This document shows positions 16,095 through 25,113 of a DNA stretch of 29,071 nucleotides, one piece after another. The stretch comes from a virus. The notes below the pieces were generated by a model, which saw only the letters and a list, made by a program, of their open reading frames with translations, searched no databases and had not been told where the DNA came from. The stretch spans positions 1 through 29,071 of IMG/VR virus record IMGVR_UViG_3300024257_000048. One strand, written 5' to 3'. Position 1 is the first letter of the stretch. The number at the start of each line of letters is the position of its first letter. Made by a program: the position numbers and the translations under genes.

Positions 16095-16956
16095 AAAATG
16101 GAATGTCTTCTATACTGATTTCATCATTGTTTACTTTTTTCTTTGCAGCTTGTTCTGCTTTAACTTCTTTCTCAAAGTCTTCATCTGATTGTACTCCTTT
16201 AGGTTCTTCTGCATATTGAGGAACTTTCCCTGCTCAATATTCTTTCTTATACCATTCATGTTTTGCTCTGATATAATCGATAACTGATTTTTGCATTTCT
16301 TCTGCTGCTTCTAAAGCTTCAGTTTCTGCTTTCTTTCATTCAGTTACTATTACTTTATATCTAGCTTTATACTCTGAAGCTTCAGATCATTTCATTTCAT
16401 CTAACTCTGCTAAAGTAATCATATCATCTGATCATTGTTTACCATAACCTTTGATTACATTAATTGAACATATAGCTTCTGGATTAAATTCTTGTAGTTT
16501 AGTTACTACTCATTCTTCTCCAAATGCATGTCATCATGCTAATGCAAATGATTTAACTTTATTATCATTAAGATCTAATACAGTTATAGCTGTATGTAAT
16601 CTAGCTGATTTAGGTAAACCTTCTTTAATAATAGAGTATACTCATTGTATTGCTTTAGTCTTTACTGCTTTCCCATCTTGAAATATCATATCAATAACAT
16701 AAAGTTCTTGATTCTTCAATGATGCTATCTCATTTGAATAATATGTATTAGTAAATTTTCTAATACCATCATTCCATAATTTCCCTTTTATAGTATATCA
16801 AATATTCAATACTATAAATTTATCTAATGAATGAATAATGTTTTCACTCTTCTCTTTATCCCATACTTTAAAATCCCCTTGTGCGAATTCAAGATATGTA
16901 TCAACTGGTGACTCATTCATTTGCCCACTATTTTCTTTCCATCCTCATAATGCCAT
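16093..16956 (-). CDS. single-stranded DNA-binding protein (probable)
   Basis: 287 residues. The N-terminal two thirds are beta-rich (DFKVWDKEKSENIIHSLDKF, KFIVLNIGYTIKGKLWNDG), followed by a Lys/Glu-rich helix and a linker. The C-terminus ends NNDEISIEDIPF, the acidic tail ending in DIPF by which bacterial SSBs and several phage SSBs recruit partners. It is first in the replication unit after promoter copy 5, with a leader able to form a stem-loop, as expected for a protein needed in bulk. The call rests on the tail and position more than on a readable OB fold. Confidence 0.75.
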
Positions 16957-17007
16957 AATTAATTAAAATTAAAATTTAAAATAAAATTTGGTTAGCTGAC
17001 TAAACTA

Positions 17008-17032
17008 CCAAAAAATTTTTAGTAGTTGTGTA
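17008..17032 (-). promoter_or_regulatory. phage-type promoter motif, copy 5
   Basis: CACAACTACTAAAAA followed by TTTTTTGG on the minus strand (one base off the others near the end). The RNA would begin GGTAG, which pairs with CTAACC (one bulge). ATG of the SSB gene is 53 bases downstream. The upstream flank GCCTTCGGCACATC is the same as at copy 4. Confidence 0.78.
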
Positions 17033-17060
17033 GATGTGCCGAAGGCTAATAGAGAAAATA

Positions 17061-17372
17061 CTACAAAGACAATTCATTCTCGTAGTATTCTCTTATCATT
17101 CATGATAAATCATCTCACTGTTTAATTCTCTGCATTAAATATATCTTACCTCTATCCTTCCTTATTAAATTAAATATCTTATCTATCATCTCATGTTCTT
17201 CTACTGATGATACTAATACTATATTCCTATCTAATAACTTCATAGATTGATAAGCTCCTTTAGGAAAAAGATGAGGAAAACATTCTGCTTTCAGATCTGC
17301 TTTACCTCATGTTAATATACTCTTTCCTTTATAATACTTATGTACTCTCTTGAATACTTCCCATTGTCACAC
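17061..17372 (-). CDS. 103-residue protein, possible degenerate HNH-like
   Basis: Starts at GT​G (17372), two bases after the TAG of the upstream gene; no ATG is available in frame before the conserved part. It reads WEVFKRVHKYYKGKSILTGG, then AECFPHLFPKGAYQSMKLLD and RNIVLVSSVEEHEMIDKIF. The pattern FPHLFPKG - N - V - H - D recalls HNH-type phage proteins (NinG-like) that have lost Cys ligands. The stop lies in an inverted repeat (AATACTAC/GTAGTATT). Confidence in the frame is better than in the family. Confidence 0.6.
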
Positions 17373-17374
17373 CT

Positions 17375-17938
17375 CTATAAATCTTTAACATCTAATCCTT
17401 CTCCTTCTGATAACTCTTCTTGATTAATGATAGGTTGTTCGTTTATTGTAGACTCCTCTGTAATTTTTGTAGACTCCTCTGCATCTAATTCTTCTTGTTT
17501 TATCTTCATTGCTTCTTCTTGTTTTCTTAATTCTTCTGTTTGTTTTTTATATTCAACCCTCTGTTCTGCTATAATTTTTTTAGTCTCTGCTCTATTAGTT
17601 ACAACTTGATGTGGTAACATTGATAGTTTATTCTGTCTTTCTAGTTCATCGAATATATAATTAATCCATGATTGAATCATTGTTAATTCATAATCTACCA
17701 TAGGTGATCATGGTTGTTGCATATTAGCTCTAGCGTTAATATGATCTGATACAACTCATGCTAATGCTTCTCCATTCTTTAAATTAGTCTCATCTGATAA
17801 ATCAAATAATCCTAACATTCTATCTAAGTTCTCTACAGATCTAACTACAATAGCTATCTCTCTACCGTAATCATTTTTTACTTTAGATAAATTCATATCT
17901 AATTCTTTTAACACTTCACTAAACTTTTGTATATACAT
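17375..17938 (-). CDS. 187-residue coiled-coil protein, unknown
   Basis: N-terminal half: MYIQKFSEVLKELDMNLSKV, VVRSVENLDRMLGLFDLSDE, then VVSDHINARANMQQPGSPMV. Second half: a long charged coiled coil (EQRVEYKKQTEELRKQEEAM) and an acidic tail (EELSEGEGLDVKDL). Two Gly are TGA. No known domain. The acidic tail and position suggest an early accessory protein. Confidence 0.72.
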
Positions 17939-17962
17939 AATTGTTTATGTTAATAAATAAAT

Positions 17963-18133
17963 TTAATTATCATACCTCATTACTATTCTAGCTAAACATT
18001 TTAAACAGACAGATGTATCTATATTAATACTATCTAATGTTCAATCTAGAAATAATTCCATATCTACTTTATCAGATTCTAATAAAGTGTTAGCAAATAT
18101 CTGTTCACATTTCACACACGTTTCTCTACTCAT
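17963..18133 (-). CDS. 56-residue zinc-ribbon-like protein
   Basis: Two Cys pairs, CVKC (residues 6-9) and CLKC (about 43-46), separated by a loop with LLESDKVDMELFLDGTLDSI. This is the spacing of a small zinc ribbon or treble clef. The basic tail (LARIVMRYDN) is short. Likely nucleic-acid or protein binding. Confidence 0.68.
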
Positions 18134-18149
18134 AATAATAAGTTAATAA

Positions 18150-18695
18150 TTATTTTTCCATCTCTTCAATGAAACTTACTGCTTCATCAAATCAATAACA
18201 GAATTCAGCTTCATGTCTTTCACGAGTATTTAAATATTCTATCCATTCCTTTTGTTCGTCACTACATCTAATCCCATCTGTACTCAAAGCGTAATAAGTT
18301 CAGTCAGCCTTTTTGCTACGCTTCTTTTTTAATTCTATATGTAGTGTCCATCAATTCTTCATGTAAATAGTAAAGTCTGGATATCAAACTTGTAATCACA
18401 TACGCTTCTTCTTAAGTGCTGCAAACATTCATGCTTTACCTGCTACTCCAGATTCATTCGGTGTGTGTACAAATCTATATTCATTCCTTTTTAAATACCA
18501 TGCTAATCTTTCAGCATCTGTATCCTCTTTAGCCTGTCTCGGCTTCTTTGGTTTCTTGAGTATTGAGTCTTCATTTTTTTTCTTGATCTTTGATTTACAT
18601 CTATCAACAGCATTATTAATCATGTTCTCATGTATCGATACAGATTCTACTTTTAATCATAAAGCTTCTGCTTCTTCTATACTTATGCGAACCAT
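18150..18695 (-). CDS. VRR-NUC-type nuclease
   Basis: 181 residues. A basic N-terminal arm (CKSKIKKKNEDSILKKPKKP) precedes the nuclease fold: HTPNESGVAGKAGMFAALKK (about 77-96), GLQVGYPDFTIYMKNGWTLH (Asp107), IELKKKRSK (Glu121, Lys123) and SDEQKEWIEYL (145-155). This is the PD-(D/E)XK order of VRR-NUC proteins, common in phages and thought to resolve branched DNA. In YMKNGW the codons TGA and TGG are adjacent as Gly-Trp. Its start overlaps the membrane-protein gene upstream by 13 bases. Confidence 0.88.
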
Positions 18696-18841
18696 ATATT
18701 ATATAATGTTATTCAAATAAATATATTTAATAAGTCAGATATCAATAATGCTCATATAAAAATATAGTCTTCCTTTATTGGAATATCACCATCCTTTAAA
18801 GAGTTCAATATTAATAATCATCCATATATTATAAATAACAT
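18683..18841 (-). CDS. 52-residue two-helix membrane protein
   Basis: MLFIIYGGLLILNSLKDGDI, then PIKEDYIFIGALLISDLLNI and FIGITLYNIWFA: two hydrophobic segments with an acidic turn. Four Gly are partly TGA. Coupled to the VRR-NUC gene by overlap. Function unknown. Confidence 0.62.
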
Positions 18842-18907
18842 ATTCTTATAAAGTTAATAAATAAGTAACTATATTATATTCAAAAATGAATCTATTGCAA
18901 GACTTTT

Positions 18908-19060
18908 TTATATTTTCTTTTTAGCTTCAGCGATTTTTTTTTGTGTTCTTTTTTCTTGTTCTTCTAATATAAATCTAATCTGATCTTCTAGTACTTCTGT
19001 ATTAAACTTTTTATTTAATCCATAAAGATCCCATAATCTTTTTATTGTCATTTCTTTCAT
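18908..19060 (-). CDS. 50-residue helical basic protein
   Basis: MKEMTIKRLWDLYGLNKKFN, then TEVLEDQIRFILEEQEKRTQ and KKIAEAKKKI. A single amphipathic coiled coil with a Lys-rich end. No TGA. It is the first gene after the structured region 19081-19376. Role unknown. Confidence 0.6.
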   Translation of the reverse strand: MKEMTIKRLWDLYGLNKKFNTEVLEDQIRFILEEQEKRTQKKIAEAKKKI

Positions 19061-19080
19061 ATTGCTTTATAAGTTACTAA

Positions 19081-19376
19081 TAAGATATGCTGAGCAGGAG
19101 TAATAAAGACTACTCCCCCCTTACCCCCCTCATATATATAGGTGGGCATAAACTTCGTTTACCAGTTCATTAAGAACATCATATTGGATAAACTACTAGA
19201 ACAGGTTTAGGTTATTCTCCTTCAGTCTCGATATACTGATGATATGCGTCGCTATCGTTTATTCGACTAACATACTCCCCTAAGATTCTTTAGACTCGTT
19301 TACTTAGATAGTTACCTATATACCAGTTAGTGCCATATAGTTTACCCCACTTTATACTGTGGTACGAGATAACTAA
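19081..19376 (-). ncRNA. gene-free region with RNA-like folding and two G6 tracts
   Basis: No open frame on either strand. Pairings visible in the minus-strand RNA: AUAG-GUAA-CUAU with a GNRA tetraloop (about 19301-19312), CUAAG/CUUAG around it, AGTC/GACT with CGATA/TATCG inside (about 19228-19266), GGAGTA/TACTCC (about 19097-19116) and a long-range pairing of GTGGG..TAAAC (about 19142) with GTTTA..CCCAC (about 19338). Near 19118-19132 the minus strand has two runs of six G separated by TAA. It lies directly downstream of the terminator at 19379, so it would need readthrough or its own promoter. It could also be a replication origin. Strand is uncertain. Confidence 0.4.
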
Positions 19377-19378
19377 AC

Positions 19379-19409
19379 AAAAAAAAATAAGTTCTTTTGC
19401 AAGAACTTA
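19379..19409 (-). terminator. intrinsic terminator of the small RNA
   Basis: TAAGTTCTT pairs with AAGAACTTA around a 4-base loop. On the minus strand it is followed by a run of U (19379-19387). The plus strand also has a U-rich exit (ATTTTTA), so it may work in both directions. Confidence 0.9.
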
Positions 19410-19463
19410 TTTTTACTAAACGTGATTTAGTCCGTCGAGTAACTAAATTCTCGACGTTTAGTT
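19379..19463 (-). ncRNA. candidate small RNA with a pseudoknot
   Basis: A compact unit: sigma70-like promoter (19470-19497), about 85 transcribed bases, intrinsic terminator (19379-19409). Outer stem ACUAAACGU/ACGUUUAGU (19454-19462 with 19415-19423). Inside, stem CGUCGAG/CUCGACG (19450-19456 with 19433-19439) has a loop whose AUUUAGU is complementary to ACUAAAU just 3' of the stem (19442-19448 with 19425-19431), an H-type pseudoknot with two 7-bp stems. Outer and first inner stems share three bases, so two folds may alternate. There is no coding potential. It may be a regulatory or anti-defence RNA; no known family recognised. Confidence 0.68.
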
Positions 19464-19469
19464 ATACAG

Positions 19470-19497
19470 AGTATATTCATAACTAAACTAATGTCAA
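19470..19497 (-). promoter_or_regulatory. sigma70-like promoter for the small RNA
   Basis: Minus strand TTGACA (19497-19492), 16-base spacer, TATACT (19475-19470). The -35 is perfect and the -10 has one mismatch. The expected start is near 19463, exactly at the 5' side of the outer stem of the structured RNA. Confidence 0.72.
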
Positions 19498-19709
19498 ATC
19501 TTTTTTTCATAATATCTAAATATCTTATTCTTGAACCTCAAAAATTGATTTATTTAGGGAGTCCATAGGGGGTGGACTTATATTTTATTTAATAGTATAT
19601 GATATATTTTATATATAATAATTTTATTTTTTTATTTATTAACTCTATTTTTTAAAGTAAACAGTACTTATTAGTATGTGTCTCGGTTCAAAAATAAGGT
19701 ATCCAGATA
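19498..19709. other. AT-rich spacer
   Basis: No gene seen. It contains a short perfect hairpin AGTCCA/TGGACT (about 19559-19577) around a GGGGG tract, and a long A/T-only stretch (about 19580-19650). It separates the small RNA promoter from the end of the gene at 19710. Confidence 0.5.
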
Positions 19710-19988
19710 TTATGATTTATGTCTAACTAGTTTAATCTTTTTTTTCTTAGGTAATGAATCAAAGTATTTAGATCTTCTTTCTCTAAATGCTTCTATCTTT
19801 TTCTCTTTATCCTTATAATACTTCTTAACTTTTTTCTTATCCATATTAAAAGATATTGTCATGTTATCATTTGTAGCTGAATAAGCTATCTCAAATCATC
19901 TCTTCTCTACAACAGATCTTAATTGCTCCAATGCATTATACATTTGTTTAGTACTCATTAATTCTTTCCAGTAATTTGTTTTAGTCAT
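19710..19988 (-). CDS. 92-residue basic protein, unknown
   Basis: MTKTNYWKELMSTKQMYNAL, then EQLRSVVEKRGFEIAYSATN, and a very basic C-terminus (DKKKVKKYYKDKEKKIEAFR, LPKKKKIKLVRHKS). Probably nucleic-acid binding. The single TGA is at KRG. No family recognised. Confidence 0.65.
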
Positions 19989-20051
19989 ATGCTTGGTTAT
20001 ATAATAATATAACCATTATATAGTATTAGACTAATAAATCAAATTTTAGTT

Positions 20052-20429
20052 TTAGTTTCCTAATAAATATAATCATACATAGATTAACATAAAATCATGT
20101 AATCTTTTTTTATCTTCTGACATAAAATCTAATACTTCTAAATATGCATTAAAATCTTTTCTTTTAACTCATTTAAGTTTTTTACAAAATCATGCATGTG
20201 ATTTACCTCAATCATTATAATATTTGATTATATCAAACTGTACTCCAAATTTTAATTGATCTAATATCTTAAATGTATTAACAAGTATATTAATATAATG
20301 ATATACATTATATACTTCTCATTCTTGATTCTCTACTTTTTTTAATTCTTTTTCTAATAACTCTTTTGTTATTTCTTTTTTATCAAATCCACAAAAAGCT
20401 AATACTTTATAAATGTTTAATTTTTCCAT
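20052..20429 (-). CDS. 125-residue protein, unknown
   Basis: MEKLNIYKVLAFCGFDKKEI, KELLEKELKKVENQEGEVYN, YYNDGGKSHAGFCKKLKGVK and FNAYLEVLDFMSEDKKRLHD. The segment around YYNDGGKSHAGFCKKLKGV has four TGA-coded Gly and resembles a helix-turn-helix (phage-repressor-like), but this is weak. It lies just after the structural genes. Confidence 0.65.
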
Positions 20430-20451
20430 TGTTAGTTTTTTTATTAATAAA

Positions 20452-21381
20452 TTATTCCTCAAAGTAAGTTTCTAAGTCTTGTGACATTAGATTAACTCTA
20501 GATGATATGTTACCTAATCTTTCTAATATATCAGACATTCATGTATTATCTATGTTCTCTAGTAGTTTATATGTATCCTCTATAACTTTAGTCCTATCCT
20601 TCATATCTAACTTCTCATTGAATTCTTTAAGATCTTTTATCTTATTATTTAAATCTTTAAAGTTATTCTTAATAGTTGCTAAGATATCCTTAGTATCTGT
20701 TTTAGTTTCTAACTTAGCTATTATAGCTTCTGTTATATCTGAAATATCTAATTGCTTATATGCATCCATCTTTATTAATAACTCTCTTATATCTCATTTA
20801 ATTGAGTCGTTATTCATAGATGCCTTAATTCAATTAATAGATTCTATTATCTTACTATAATCTACATCAACTTTAATAAAGTCCTTCTTCTGTAATTTCA
20901 TAGCTGTTTCTATATCAGCTTGTATTTCTAATAATCATTCTATATCTACCCTAGTATCTTTAATATCTTTCTTTATATCAGTAGTAGATTTATCTATACT
21001 TCATATGATCTGTGCAACAGATGTATTCAATTGTTCTATTGAAATACCTCATATAACAGTATCTCATCCTCATCATCCTTTATATGCCATACCATTTCAC
21101 ATAGTCCATTTACCAGACTTATAATCTTCGTTTAACTTTAATGCTATATTATCTGATAATACATTCTCATAACCTGTAGTTGTCTCATATATATATATTC
21201 ATCCATCTGTAGCTCTAATAAAATAATCATGCCCAGTCTCATATCATTCAAATTCATAAGCATAATGTCCATAACTTAATTCATACATAGATCATGAATC
21301 TACAGTTTCTCATGTAGCTATATCTATTATGTCTATTGTTATCGAAAGTCATTCAACTTTAATCGGTGCTATTATTTTCAT
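20452..21381 (-). CDS. virion protein with Gly linker and coiled-coil tail
   Basis: 309 residues. Residues 1-110 look like a beta-sandwich (MKIIAPIKVEGLSITIDIID, HYAYEFEGYETGHDYFIRAT), as in phage adaptor or baseplate proteins. A linker MAYKGGGGGDTVIGGISIEQ follows; the five Gly are encoded GGA TGA TGA GGA TGA. The remaining 180 residues are coiled coil (STTDIKKDIKDTRVDIEGLL, LKEFNEKLDMKDRTKVIED). It sits at the end of the tail-fibre region, so a tail or baseplate role is likely. Its start overlaps the upstream gene by 23 bases. Confidence 0.72.
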
Positions 21382-21676
21382 TTTCTATTATATCTAAATT
21401 ATAAACTGAGTTATAGATCGCATTAAATCATTTATTGTCTAATAATCTATTAACTCTTTTTAAATCATTTTCTGATATTGTATCTATTCTGTAAATAGCT
21501 ACATCTCATTTTATACCTCTTAATGGATCATCTATCATCCTTATATCTAGTTTAGCAAAGTTTTCCTTTAATACTAGATACATAAGTTTACTCTTAATTA
21601 AAAGAGTAATCTTATGTTTCATTACGTATTGAATCATTTTTGCTGTAGTAGTAATAGTATTTCATTTTAAATACAT
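21359..21676 (-). CDS. 105-residue protein, unknown
   Basis: MYLKGNTITTTAKMIQYVMK, then HKITLLIKSKLMYLVLKENF and RLLDNKGFNAIYNSVYNLDI. ATG at 21676 is the first after an in-frame TAA, and a sigma70-like promoter lies just upstream (21699-21727). Mixed alpha/beta, no motif recognised. Confidence 0.65.
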
Positions 21677-21698
21677 ATCTGTCTTTGTTATTAATTAA

Positions 21699-21727
21699 CA
21701 TATACAAGTAGAGAGAACACTTGTCAA
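21699..21727 (-). promoter_or_regulatory. sigma70-like promoter
   Basis: Minus strand TTGACA (21727-21722), exactly 17 bases, then TATATG (21704-21699). The expected start is near 21692, 16 bases before ATG of the gene at 21359-21676. A weak inverted repeat (CAAGT/ACTTG) spans the spacer and may be an operator. Confidence 0.65.
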
Positions 21728-21751
21728 TTTGTTATCGTATATAAATACGGA

Positions 21752-23500
21752 CTACGCTTTAACGTAATCAACGTATACAACATCACCAGTTTCTAATGCG
21801 TCAGTAAAACTAATTACACCAGCAACATTACTATAGAATTCAGTTCTAAGACCATTTAAGTATACACCTTTAATTGAAGCAGGAGTATTAGTTAATGATA
21901 CATCAGTAGATGCGTCAGTAACAGTAGGAGCTTCAGCGTAAACTTCTTTAGCAGTTTCAGCGTCTGTATAATCTTTAGCGTCTTGTAAATTTTTAGCCAT
22001 TGATCCAGCACCAGAACCGTTAATAGTTGCTATAGCAATAGTGTTAGTATCACAGTTTCCGTCAACTTCATTAATTGCACCAACTACAGTTACTTTGTGA
22101 GCAGTAGTTAATGTAGTTAAATCACCAGTAGCTCCAGAAGCGTTATTAGCAACTTCATTAATAGCAGCAACTAAAGTATTTTTAGCTGTAGTAGTTAATG
22201 AACTTAATGCACCAGTGTTAGTTTCAAGAGTAGTTACTCTAGCTGTAACAGCACCTATCGCAGTTTCGATTTCACCCATTGTATCCATAGCTGTAGAAAC
22301 AGTACCTTTAAGTTCGTTTTTAGCAGCAGTGATATCATTAGCAACAGTAGTAACGAAATTTTCATCATCACCAATAGCAGCAGCTAATTCATTAAGTGTA
22401 TCTAATAATCATGGCGCACCATTAATTAAAGCAGAAACTTTAGTATCTGTATATGATTGAGCGTCAGTTAAGTTTTGAGCCATTGATCCAGCACCACTAC
22501 CATTAATAGTAGTAATAGCTGATTCAGCAGTATCAACTCTTCCTTCAACTTCGTCTATAGCAGCTTGAACGTCAGTAGCATCTAAACCACTAGTAGTGTT
22601 AGTATAACTAATTTCATTAGCAGCATTTTGAGCATTAAGACCAGCAGTTAAATCAGAAGCTAATTTATTTAAGTCAGCTTTAACAGTACCTTGACCTACA
22701 TTAGATGTAGAAGTAGCGTTTTCAGCAGAATCTTTAATAGATTTAGCAACAGATCCAGCAACAGTATCAGCACCGTTTAATGTATCTATAGAAGAATCAA
22801 CAGTATTGAAAGCGTCTTTTACTGTAGCACCAGATACATCTGATGAATTAGAAGCGTTTTCAGCATTATCTTTAATAGATTTAAGAACTGAACCAGCAAC
22901 AGAAACTGTATCATTTAAAGTAGTAATAGCTGATTCAGCTGAATCAACTCTACCTTCAACTTCATCAATAGCAGCTTGTACATCATTAGCAGCTAATCCA
23001 CTTGTAGTGTTAGCATAACTTGTAGTACTTGCAGTTTCAGCTTTTTCAGTGTTGTCAACTTTATCAAGATCAGCTGCAGTTGGTACTCCAGTAACAGCTT
23101 TATTGAATATGATCATATCACCAGCGTCATAAGAAACTCCTAACATTGTACCTCAAACAGATACTTTATAGAAGTCACCTTGCCCACCATTTGCAATATC
23201 ATTTTCACTTTGTGTAGAAAGATCTAAAGATCCTTTATATTCTAACCCTGAAGATAGGTTAGCTATTTCTTGATCAACGTAACTTTTGTTAGCTGCATCA
23301 GTATTAGCTACTGGTGTTGCTACAGAAGATACTAATTGACCACCCATGTTTAATACTCCAGTCATTGCAACTGAACCATCTCTTAGAATAAGATCAGCAC
23401 CTTGTGCTAATTTAGCTAAAGCTATTGTTGAGTTAGCTATCTCATTATTCGTAATAGAACCAGCTTTTATTTGTCTATTACCATCAATTTTTATTCCCAT
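21752..23500 (-). CDS. tail fibre / virion protein, low in TGA
   Basis: 582 residues. The N-terminus MGIKIDGNRQIKAGSITNNE is followed by VLNMGGQLVSSVATPVANTD and AANKSYVDQEIANLSSGLEY, a tail-fibre signature seen in many phages. Then come several copies of a heptad-like module (YANTTSGLAANDVQAAIDEV, EGRVDSAESAITTLN), a trimeric coiled-coil shaft. The C-terminus (GVYLNGLRTEFYSNVAGVIS, TGDVVYVDYVKA) resembles the small beta domain at 23555-23812. Only two codons are TGA (after KVSV and after INGAP), although Gly is common and mostly GGT/GGA. It also uses GCG and other G/C-ending codons more than its neighbours, suggesting separate ancestry or selection on expression. Confidence 0.87.
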
Positions 23501-23554
23501 GTTTATGTTTAATTATTTAATTAAAATGAGTATCTCTCTACTTGTATATATCAA

Positions 23555-23812
23555 TTAATAATATCTTATAGACATTTTATCTCATATTTGATAATTACAT
23601 CACGATTGAAATATTATTTGTTGTTCAGATATAATATAATCCTCTCATTCTCATTCCCATTGTTCTAATCAGTTAAGGGTAATTAATACACGCACAGGCT
23701 TTTTATTCAAATCAAATGTTCTTATCGTCTCATCTGTTACTATTATATGTAGGATATCCTCCTGCGTCATAGTTGCTCATTGAGACTCTAGTGGATTTAA
23801 TATTATTGCCAT
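23555..23812 (-). CDS. 85-residue beta-sandwich virion protein (probable)
   Basis: MAIILNPLESQGATMTQEDI, then VRVLITLNGLEQWEGEGEDY and IISEQQIIFQSGCNYQIGDK, ending MSIRYY. The pattern LNGL - G-DY - I-F - GD - I-V-Y is a common small domain of phage fibres, and the C-terminus of the fibre downstream ends in the same way. Six Gly are mostly TGA. Likely a tail or fibre accessory protein. Confidence 0.65.
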
Positions 23813-23899
23813 CTTTATTTATAGTTTTTAATTTCAAGTAGCTCTCAACCACTTAAAACTATTATATAAAATACTTCACCAAAATCCAATTCCTGTTTA

Positions 23900-24631
23900 T
23901 TATATTTTAATTCTTTTAAATATTCTCATTCTACTAGCTTTTGTTATAGCTTTTCTGTCTGCTTCTGGTAATTTTTCTACCTCATATACATTCTCTCTTC
24001 TTTGATATTTAACTAAATATTTTTCTAATAACTTATCTTTCATGTCTAATGTTCTAGCTGTAGGATAATATATACCAGCTTTTACAGCAGCTCTAAGTTC
24101 TTCTATATTCATTTCTATAGTTTTATCAGTAGCACTTCATAAAGTCTCTACAATGTATCATTGCTTAAGTTGAGGTACATATCTCCATGCATGGTTATGT
24201 CCGTATCTTTTATTGTCTTCTAATTTAAATTCTTCTATTTCATCCATAGTTATATCTCAATCAGCTCTAGCTTTTCTATACCATTTACCAGTATATAAGA
24301 TTCATAATCAAAATACTTTTCATTCCATAGCTAGTCTTTCAAATTCATCTGAATTAATATCTACTGTTATTACACTTATCTGTGTATTAAAGTTTTTCTT
24401 AAACCATCCAGTATACCAGTTATATATAAACTTAAAGTATGCTCACCATGACTCATTCCACATTTTATCTTTCTGTGCAGCCTGTAATACATCTATTATG
24501 TATTTATTATCTACTGTTATTCCCCATTGCATTCTAGTTATATTTAATAACGTATAAACAGTACAACCATTTCTAGTAAATTTTTCTAGGTTTTGATTAT
24601 ATAATGCTTTCATTCTTCTTACTATTCACAT
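23900..24631 (-). CDS. possible papain-like (C39-like) peptidase
   Basis: 243 residues. Starts MGIVRRMKALYNQNLEKFTR with NGCTVYTLLNITRMQWGI (Cys23) and later KRYGHNHAWRYVPQ (His145/His147), the Cys-then-His order of C39-type papain-fold proteins. Between are WYTGWFKKNFNTQISVITVD and a KVFGLGILYTGKW strand. The C-terminal 80 residues are helical and basic. Encoded among fibre and holin genes, it may be a virion-associated enzyme or a structural protein that kept the fold. The catalytic assignment is by eye and tentative. Confidence 0.6.
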
Positions 24632-24635
24632 AGTT

Positions 24636-24818
24636 TTATTTGTTAGGAACTAAATCTTTTTGTATATCTAATACACATCTAATCTTTTCTTGATTCTCTA
24701 CGCATACTGTCTTTGTATTCTCTGTATAGTCTTCTGTATACATTGTATTCTTAACACATCAGTACGTAGCTAATGTTACAGCTATTCATACAGCTGGTCA
24801 TACTTTAAAATTTTTCAT
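24636..24818 (-). CDS. 60-residue putative lipoprotein
   Basis: MKNFKVGPAVGIAVTLATYG then C: a hydrophobic N-terminus ending in a lipobox-like TYGC (Cys21, Gly is TGA), then a short polar part with VCVENQEKIRCVLDIQKDL and two more Cys. Outer spanin-type lipoproteins are small like this, and a holin gene is close. Its start shares one base with the stop of the next gene upstream. Confidence 0.6.
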
Positions 24819-24937
24819 TATCTTTCCAAATAAGGAACTAAATATAATCCTACTAAGATTATAAATCATACGATTGATAGTAAGATATAGCCTATAATGG
24901 CTATACCTCATATCAATGCTTTTCTAAATCTATTCAT
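24818..24937 (-). CDS. 39-residue single-pass membrane peptide
   Basis: MNRFRKALIGGIAIIGYILL, then SIVGFILVGLYLVPYLER. One hydrophobic helix with a positive N-terminus. It is coupled on both sides (one base and eight bases of overlap). Role unknown, possibly lysis. Confidence 0.6.
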
Positions 24938-25112
24938 TTAAATATATTATATCATTAATAGTGTCTTTACAATCTTCTATAGTTCTATATAATTTTTCTT
25001 TTCTTTGTTCCGTAGTATTATTAGATTTTAATTCTAATAAACTATCATCTATTATTCTACTACATACTCTTAGATTATATCTATCTGTATCAGATATATC
25101 TTCATATCACAT
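24930..25112 (-). CDS. 60-residue helical protein, unknown
   Basis: MGYEDISDTDRYNLRVCSRI, IDDSLLELKSNNTTEQRKEK and LYRTIEDCKDTINDIIYLNE. Acidic, two helices. The second codon is TGA, so the gene cannot be found with the standard code. Stop is TAG. Placed between the holin gene and a membrane peptide. Confidence 0.62.
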
Positions 25113-25113
25113 T

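Noticed and set aside
19118-19132. G-quadruplex
   Set aside because: Only two G6 tracts are close together. Four tracts would be needed for an intramolecular quadruplex.
22215-23558. Plus-strand frames opposite the tail fibre
   Set aside because: They are shadows of the fibre frame, which has fibre signatures and coiled-coil periodicity.
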